Shown here one piece after another: positions 59,550 through 64,000 of a stretch of 64,000 nt of DNA. The notes under the pieces were generated by a model. The model had not been told where the DNA came from. It saw only the letters and a program-made list of their open reading frames with translations, and did not search any database. Position 1 is the stretch's first letter. The number at the start of each line of letters is the position of its first letter. The DNA comes from an uncultured Chlorobiaceae bacterium. GTDB taxonomy: Bacteria > Bacteroidota > Chlorobiia > Chlorobiales > Chlorobiaceae. The stretch lies in contig CAIJVD010000020.1 in assembly GCA_903824045.1 (NCBI GenBank), forward strand, positions 1 to 64,000. Direction: 5' to 3'. The translations under genes were made by a program, and so were the position numbers.

Positions 59550-59885
59550 ATGTCCCGTATCATTTCTGCGGCCCTTTGCGCCCTTTGCGCCGTTGCAATC
59601 AGCGCTGCTGACGTTTCTGCCGCACCTAATGCTGCAGCAGGCAAAGCTACCTTTGAGGCCACCTGTGCAGCATGCCACAAAACCGGCGTTGCAGGAGCCC
59701 CAAAAGTTGGAGATAAGGCTGCCTGGGCACCTCGCATCAAGCAGGGTCTCGACGTGCTTATCGGTCACGCAACCAATGGCTTCACCGGCAAGAGCGGCGT
59801 CATGCCTCCAAAGGGTGGCAAGGCTGACCTGAACAAAACCGTTGTCAGCAATGCAGTAGCCTACATGGTTGAGCAGAGCAAGTAA
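59550..59885 (+). CDS. Soluble cytochrome c-555-like protein (copy 3 of the cluster)
   Basis: 111 residues. Signal peptide (MSRIISAALCALCAVAISAADVSA), haem motif CAACH, and Met ligand in SGVMPPKGGKADLN. It differs from copy 2 around the Met loop (KSGVMPPKGG against KAGMMPAKGG) and has other surface residues, so potential or partner may differ. AGAGGAGAA precedes the ATG. It has terminators on both sides and a palindrome-rich upstream region, hence probably separate control. Confidence 0.93.
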   Translation: MSRIISAALCALCAVAISAADVSAAPNAAAGKATFEATCAACHKTGVAGAPKVGDKAAWAPRIKQGLDVLIGHATNGFTGKSGVMPPKGGKADLNKTVVSNAVAYMVEQSK

Positions 59886-59910
59886 GCTTTCTGATTTCAA
59901 TACAGCGTAA

Positions 59911-59937
59911 AGGCGGGAGAATCTCCCGCCTTTTTCG
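59911..59937 (+). terminator. Terminator after the third cytochrome gene
   Basis: AGGCGGGA and TCCCGCCT form an 8-bp stem (extendable through GA/TC) with loop GAATC, followed by TTTTTCG. It begins 25 bases after the stop codon. Confidence 0.9.
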
Positions 59938-59948
59938 TTTCCCCCCGG

Positions 59949-59975
59949 GGGGACGTTCCTGAATTCATAAACTTC
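59949..59975 (+). repeat. 27-bp dispersed repeat, copy 2
   Basis: Begins GGGGACGTTCCTGAAT and ends TAAACTTC, matching 45985-46011 in inverted orientation at 25 of 27 positions. It follows directly after the cytochrome terminator and a short run of C and G. Confidence 0.75.
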
Positions 59976-60117
59976 AGCATAACAGAGACCCTCGCAACTA
60001 TCAACAAATTCTCCTCCCCTCAAAGAGTTGAACCCTCAATTGCTCGGTATTCTCCCCTTCTGTGACTATTTTCCACAACAGAAGAGCCGCGCTTTCCCTC
60101 AATCACGAACAACCGGC

Positions 60118-60375
60118 ATGAAGCAGCATTTCGAATATCTTGGCTATGCAGCCGGAGTAATCACCACCCTCGCCTTCCTGCCTCAGGCGTTCAGAATCTT
60201 TACCACACGCCAAGCGCGTGACATCAGCCTTCTTTGGGCGCTGGCGATGAATGTCGGAATCATCCTCTGGCTGCTCTACGGCATTGCCATTAACGATCTG
60301 CCAATGATAGCCGCCAACAGCGTTTCTCTTCTGCTGCTTCTTGTCATCCTTTACAGCAAACTGCGCTTCAGGTAG
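60118..60375 (+). CDS. SemiSWEET-like PQ-loop transporter
   Basis: 85 residues from the ATG at 60118 (MKQHFEYLGYAAGVITTLAFLPQAF); the frame extends 30 codons upstream without resemblance. Three transmembrane helices, a PQ motif in TLAFLPQAFRIF, and the SLLWALAMNVGIILWLLYGIAINDLPMIAANSVSLLLLLVIL pattern match bacterial SemiSWEETs, which work as dimers to pass sugars. Substrate unknown. It is 91 bases upstream of proC. Confidence 0.85.
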   Translation: MKQHFEYLGYAAGVITTLAFLPQAFRIFTTRQARDISLLWALAMNVGIILWLLYGIAINDLPMIAANSVSLLLLLVILYSKLRFR

Positions 60376-60466
60376 GCCGGCAGGCCCATTGGCGTCGCCG
60401 GAATGGAAAATCCTCGTAAAAAGCGTATATCGGTAGAACACAAACAAACAAACAGAGAAGTAACCA

Positions 60467-61267
60467 ATGAGCAACCTTCACATCGGCTTTATAGGAACAG
60501 GAAGAATCGCCCGCGCTCTTATTGCAGGGCTCAGCGTTAAAGCCAACACCATCATTTCCGGTTTCGACAGGGAACCAGCTGCCCTCGCTTCCGTTGCGGC
60601 CGACTACCCTCTCCGCATATGCAGCTCAATCGCCCAGATTGCAACCCAGGCCACAGTAATTATCCTTGCTGTCAAGCCCTACCAGATAGCCGAGGTTGTC
60701 GGGGAGCTGAAAGCGGGGCTTCGGAGTGACCATCTGATCATCAGCGTTGCAGCAGGAATATCCTCCGGCTTTATCAGAAGCCATGCAGAGGAGAGTACCA
60801 GGGTCATACGGGTCATGCCCAACACCCCCGCATTTGTCGGCGAGGGAATGACCGCCGTCAGCAAGGGGTTGATGGCTACAGATGAGGATGTCGCGCTGGC
60901 CTGCGACCTTTTCAGCTCGATCGGGCGATCGGTCGTGCTTACAGAAGAGCAGATGGATGCGGCCACCGCGGTTTCAGGAAGCGGCCCCGCCTACATGTTT
61001 CACATTCTTGATTCACTGGCCGCCGGCGGCATCCAGTGCGGGCTTTCAGCTGAAGAGGCCCTTCTGCTCAGCGCACAGACCATGCTGGGAGCGGCAAAAA
61101 TGGTGCTTTCGGGCAACAAAACACCTGAGGAGCTCAAGCGGGAGGTCACCACTCCGGGCGGAACGACGGAGGCGGGGCTTGCAATCATGGACGGGCGAAA
61201 TATCCGGGAGATCCTGATAGAAACGGTGGCCGCCGCCGCTGCCCGCTCCAGGGAACTCATGAAATAA
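60467..61267 (+). CDS. proC: Pyrroline-5-carboxylate reductase
   Basis: 266 residues. The NAD(P)H Rossmann motif is GFIGTGRIARALIAG near residue 6. Family signatures VIRVMPNTPAFVGEGMTAV, VSGSGPAYMFHILDSLAAGG and the ending VTTPGGTTEAGLAIMDG are all present. It completes proline synthesis. batD follows 5 bases after its stop. Confidence 0.96.
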   Translation: MSNLHIGFIGTGRIARALIAGLSVKANTIISGFDREPAALASVAADYPLRICSSIAQIATQATVIILAVKPYQIAEVVGELKAGLRSDHLIISVAAGISSGFIRSHAEESTRVIRVMPNTPAFVGEGMTAVSKGLMATDEDVALACDLFSSIGRSVVLTEEQMDAATAVSGSGPAYMFHILDSLAAGGIQCGLSAEEALLLSAQTMLGAAKMVLSGNKTPEELKREVTTPGGTTEAGLAIMDGRNIREILIETVAAAAARSRELMK

Positions 61268-61272
61268 CTGCC

Positions 61273-62622
61273 ATGGCTCGAGTTCCTCCCCTTCATCTGC
61301 ACAAGGCATGCGTCATGCTCATGTTGATGCTGACATGCTCTCTTGCGCTTGCCGCCCCCGGCGGAGGCAATGGCTCCGGCAGGCCATTCATTGTGTCAAC
61401 AGTAAGCAACAGCCGGCCCTGGGTCGGCGAGGAAGCGCTGCTGACCTATACCCTCTATTTCAAGGATCTCGCGCCGAAAATATCAAACGAGGAGAATCCT
61501 TCCTTCAAGGGTCTCTGGGCAAAAGAAACGGACTCGGGACGCTATATCAAGAGCACTCCGGCAGTGGTGAGGGGGGAGAAGTTGCGGGGCGCCGTGATCA
61601 AGCAGTTCAGGATATCGCCTCTCGAGAAAGGGACGATCAACATCTCCGGCTATACCATGCTGTGCGATCTGCCCGTGGAGCAGCGGAAGAACAGCACCGA
61701 CAATTCACCGGATATTCGATTCAGAATCACCGCTCCGGAGCTTTCCGTCACCGCCCGCGCTCTTCCCGAACCGGTTCCTGCCGGATTTTCCGGTGCCGTA
61801 GGCTCGTTTCGCCTTGAGCTTCTTGCCGACCGCCAGACACTCAGGGCAGGAGAACCGGTCATCCTGAAACTTGTCATAACCGGCAGCGGGAGCCTCCTCA
61901 CCCTGAAACCCCCGACGCTCAACCTCCCAGAGAGCTTCCGCCAAAGCCCTCCGGAAACGACGACCAACTTGCAGAGTGATGGAACGGGCAGTGCCGGCTC
62001 CATGACCGTTACAATCACCGCCTGGCCTCAATCCGCTGGACTCTTCACCATATCGCCGCTTAAAACGGTTGTCTTTAACCCGGTCACGGGCCGGTTCGAT
62101 CTGCCGGGCTCAAACGCCATAGTCATCAGGGTCACGCCGCCCCTGCATCCCAACGAGGCCGCAGAGCTTAAAGCTGCCGGGAGTTTGCGGCAACAGCCCG
62201 CGGAGAACACTCGATGGATCACCGGCGCTATTCTGGGACTCTTGCTGCTTATCGGAGCTGGCGTGCTCATTGCAAGAAAAAAGCCTTCAAACCGATTGAA
62301 GAGCACAACCGCCGACAGCTCCCGACCGCCTGGGGAAGCGAGTGGAGAGTCAGCAGGAACATTGAAACAGCTTCTTCTGCTTGAACTTGAACGGGCAGGA
62401 ATCAATGTACCCGGAAGATTGACAAGAAAGGAACTTGAGGCCGCCCTGCAGAGCCTGAATATTGCGGCTGAAGCGCAACTGGAGTGCCCATCGCTGCTTG
62501 ACGCCCTTGACCGGCTGCTCTACACTCCTGCGGGAAAAGATGAGTCACCCGCCCCGGAGTTGATCGCCCGAAACGTTCACCATATGATCGGCGTGCTGAA
62601 GGATGTTAAGGTAAAACGCTGA
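61273..62622 (+). CDS. batD: BatD-like protein
   Basis: 449 residues. A signal-like segment (VMLMLMLTCSLALAAPGG) precedes a long extracytoplasmic beta region of BatD type: PFIVSTVSNSRPWVGEEALLTYTLYFK, SGRYIKSTPAVVRGEKLRGAVIKQFRISPLEKGTINISG, and a second repeat LRAGEPVILKLVITGSGSLLTLKPPTLNLP. One transmembrane helix (ITGAILGLLLLIGAGVLIARKK, about 314-335) is followed by a cytoplasmic helical tail. It starts 5 bases after proC, away from the moxR-batAB operon at 46-52 kb. Confidence 0.82.
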   Translation: MARVPPLHLHKACVMLMLMLTCSLALAAPGGGNGSGRPFIVSTVSNSRPWVGEEALLTYTLYFKDLAPKISNEENPSFKGLWAKETDSGRYIKSTPAVVRGEKLRGAVIKQFRISPLEKGTINISGYTMLCDLPVEQRKNSTDNSPDIRFRITAPELSVTARALPEPVPAGFSGAVGSFRLELLADRQTLRAGEPVILKLVITGSGSLLTLKPPTLNLPESFRQSPPETTTNLQSDGTGSAGSMTVTITAWPQSAGLFTISPLKTVVFNPVTGRFDLPGSNAIVIRVTPPLHPNEAAELKAAGSLRQQPAENTRWITGAILGLLLLIGAGVLIARKKPSNRLKSTTADSSRPPGEASGESAGTLKQLLLLELERAGINVPGRLTRKELEAALQSLNIAAEAQLECPSLLDALDRLLYTPAGKDESPAPELIARNVHHMIGVLKDVKVKR

Positions 62623-62643
62623 TGCCCCGGGAATCTGTTTGGA

Positions 62644-63483
62644 TCAATCGAAAAGTTCCGGCAAAGCGAGTGCTTTTTCAGGGAAGTCTGTAATAATGCC
62701 ATCCGCGCCAAGCCGCTTCATAGAGAGCATCTCCTCCGGCCGGTTGACCGTCCAGGGAATCATGCCGGCTCCCCGCTCGTGGAGAATCCCTGCAAGCCTG
62801 CGGTCTACAAGCGAATAGTGCGGATTGACATACCTGGGCAGAAACCCGAGATTGTCGAGCCTGGTCTCAATCTTGTCAAGAGAGTCCCCCTCATCGACAA
62901 GAATCCCGCAGGAGAGCCCCCGTTCGATCTTCCAGACCTCCCTGACAACCCTGTCATCGAAAGACTGGATTCTGACAAAATCCACAAGACCCGAGGCCCG
63001 CACCTCCTGAACGACAAGCTGCGCATACCGCTCCGGTGCAGGATGAAACGCTCCGTCTCTCTCCGGCCAGGACTTAATTTCAAGATTATAGGTCATGCGG
63101 CCCGTCATGGAGGCTGATGCCATAGTGGCTTCAACCGCCGCAAACACCTCTGAAAGCAGGGGTTTACAGGCCTTCACCCGCTTCTGGTCGGGAAATGAAG
63201 AATCGGCCATCCCGCAGTCGAAAGCCGCTACCTCTGCATAATCCATCTCGTAGATAGTCAGGCAGGCAGGAGTGGGATCACCTGATTGCCGGTCAAGAGG
63301 GTCGCAAGAGGATGGGGGGGAGAGCCACGGATCATGAGAGACCACTATCCGACTGTCGCGGGATACCACAAGATCAAGCTCAAGAACCCTGACGCCAAGC
63401 TCTGCGGCCTTACAGAATGCCTGCAGGGTGTTCTCCGGAAAAAAAGAGCGGGCGCCGCGGTGTGCCTGTATTTCAAAAGTCAT
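62644..63483 (-). CDS. Glycerophosphodiester phosphodiesterase
   Basis: 279 residues from the ATG at 63483 (MTFEIQAHRG); nine further codons upstream are open. The GDPD signature HRGARSFFPENTLQAF and the catalytic/metal residues in VLELDLVVSRDSRIVVSHDP are intact, with the later MTYNLEIKSWP. No signal peptide, so cytoplasmic. It hydrolyses deacylated phospholipids to glycerol-3-phosphate. Convergent with batD, 21 bases apart. Confidence 0.9.
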   Translation of the reverse strand: MTFEIQAHRGARSFFPENTLQAFCKAAELGVRVLELDLVVSRDSRIVVSHDPWLSPPSSCDPLDRQSGDPTPACLTIYEMDYAEVAAFDCGMADSSFPDQKRVKACKPLLSEVFAAVEATMASASMTGRMTYNLEIKSWPERDGAFHPAPERYAQLVVQEVRASGLVDFVRIQSFDDRVVREVWKIERGLSCGILVDEGDSLDKIETRLDNLGFLPRYVNPHYSLVDRRLAGILHERGAGMIPWTVNRPEEMLSMKRLGADGIITDFPEKALALPELFD

Positions 63484-63581
63484 AAGGGGCCTCCCCCGAA
63501 ACATTGACAATGCCGGTATGCAAAGGATGAACGGACTGCAGCTTGAAGGGCAGCGTGAAAACTCAAGTGCTCAGTTAACTT

Positions 63582-63890
63582 TCAGGCGTTGCGTTTGCCG
63601 GAAGTATTGCGGGAGACCTTGGAGAAGGGCTTCTTTTTCGATTTTCTTTTCTGCGGCTTGTTTCCATCAGCACTTTTCAAGACGGAATGCTGGCCAGAGC
63701 CGTTCACACCGAAAAGGTCTGACGTGGTCTTGTTTCTGTTTTTGTTAAACCGGTTTTTGCGATACTTCTTCTCAAGGTCGGCATACGGACTTGGCGGGTC
63801 TGGAGAGGTATTGTGATTATTAAAATTCGGTTCGTCAATGACCTCATCAACATCATCCAAAACCACGTCGGGATGAACTGTATTAAGCAA
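63582..63890 (-). CDS. Unrecognised small protein with basic C-terminus
   Basis: About 102 residues. The open frame begins after a TGA and its first start-like codon is a TTG at 63890; no ATG is available, and a GTG in DVVLDD is the only good alternative. The N-terminus is acidic (VVLDDVDEVIDEPNF). The rest is very rich in Asn, Lys and Arg (KKYRKNRFNKNRNKTTSD; KPQKRKSKKKPFSKVSRN), as in nucleic-acid-binding or disordered proteins. No family recognised. The missing normal start leaves open a frameshifted or truncated gene. Confidence 0.5.
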   Translation of the reverse strand: MLNTVHPDVVLDDVDEVIDEPNFNNHNTSPDPPSPYADLEKKYRKNRFNKNRNKTTSDLFGVNGSGQHSVLKSADGNKPQKRKSKKKPFSKVSRNTSGKRNA

Positions 63891-64000
63891 TTTGTTTCAA
63901 TTTATGTTCAACAAATCAGGAGCGAGTGTTTCACTCGGGATTATTCTGAAGGGAATCTAATTTACAATTTTAGAGATAAAATGCAAGCGCCACCAAAACT
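63891..64000. other. AT-rich window end
   Basis: No gene seen. Two small inverted repeats are present: ATTTGTT/AACAAAT (63890-63896 and 63910-63916) and CGAGTG-TTT-CACTCG (63923-63937). They may belong to the 5' region of the small basic protein gene. Confidence 0.4.

Overview
The window comes from a green sulfur bacterium (Chlorobiaceae, Chlorobium/Pelodictyon-like). The evidence is a bchN-bchB-bchL operon for light-independent protochlorophyllide reductase and a tandem set of small c-555-type cytochromes. The intact str-S10-spc-alpha ribosomal block fits but is not diagnostic. The species cannot be fixed from sequence reading alone. Coding density is high. No CRISPR array, rRNA or replication origin was seen.

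Layout. 1-1.3 kb is a small plastic patch: the 3' end of an IS transposase cut by the window edge, a ParE-type toxin with its antitoxin, and decayed coding remnants. 1.3-5.1 kb (minus) is bchN-bchB-bchL, closed by a hairpin terminator. 5.2-7.4 kb (minus) is engB-purA-thiamine-binding protein. cysS (plus), a GDP-mannose pyrophosphorylase (minus) and rsmG (plus) follow. 11.0-31.0 kb (minus) is one contiguous ribosomal protein block: rpsL-rpsG-fusA-tuf, a strong terminator, then rpsJ through rpsQ, rplN, a tRNA-Gly(UCC), rplX through secY, map, infA, rpmJ, rpsM, rpsK, rpsD, rpoA and rplQ. The tRNA inside the ribosomal operon is unusual.

31.2-41.9 kb (minus) is a tightly overlapping run. It starts with obg, a GNAT acetyltransferase and HPr, and continues into a surface-glycan set: GT4, GT2, methyltransferase, GT4, a Wzx-like flippase, a YfhO-like membrane protein and another glycosyltransferase. 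41.9-45.7 kb has xseB, gatB, a SYLF-domain lipid-binding protein and a ClpB paralogue containing only the N domain and first AAA module.

46.0-52.4 kb (minus) is a moxR-DUF58-membrane protein-batA-batB aerotolerance-type operon. An ORF6N pseudogene with an internal deletion splits it. The remaining Bat-like parts lie on the other strand further right: a TPR protein (BatC-like) at 56.3 kb and BatD-like at 61.3 kb. 52.4-56.2 kb (plus) holds tsaD, yajC, carA and a class V aminotransferase. 56.3-59.9 kb (plus) holds the TPR protein, a radical SAM protein and three cytochrome c genes, the first a predicted lipoprotein. 60.1-62.6 kb (plus) has a SemiSWEET-like transporter, proC and batD. A glycerophosphodiesterase and an unrecognised small basic protein (both minus) end the window.

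No wholly new defence or mobile system could be shown. The strongest leads are the tRNA embedded in the r-protein operon, the cytochrome triplication with palindromes ahead of the third copy, the half-length ClpB, the scattered Bat system, the coupling of obg/HPr to glycan genes, and a 27-bp dispersed intergenic repeat.
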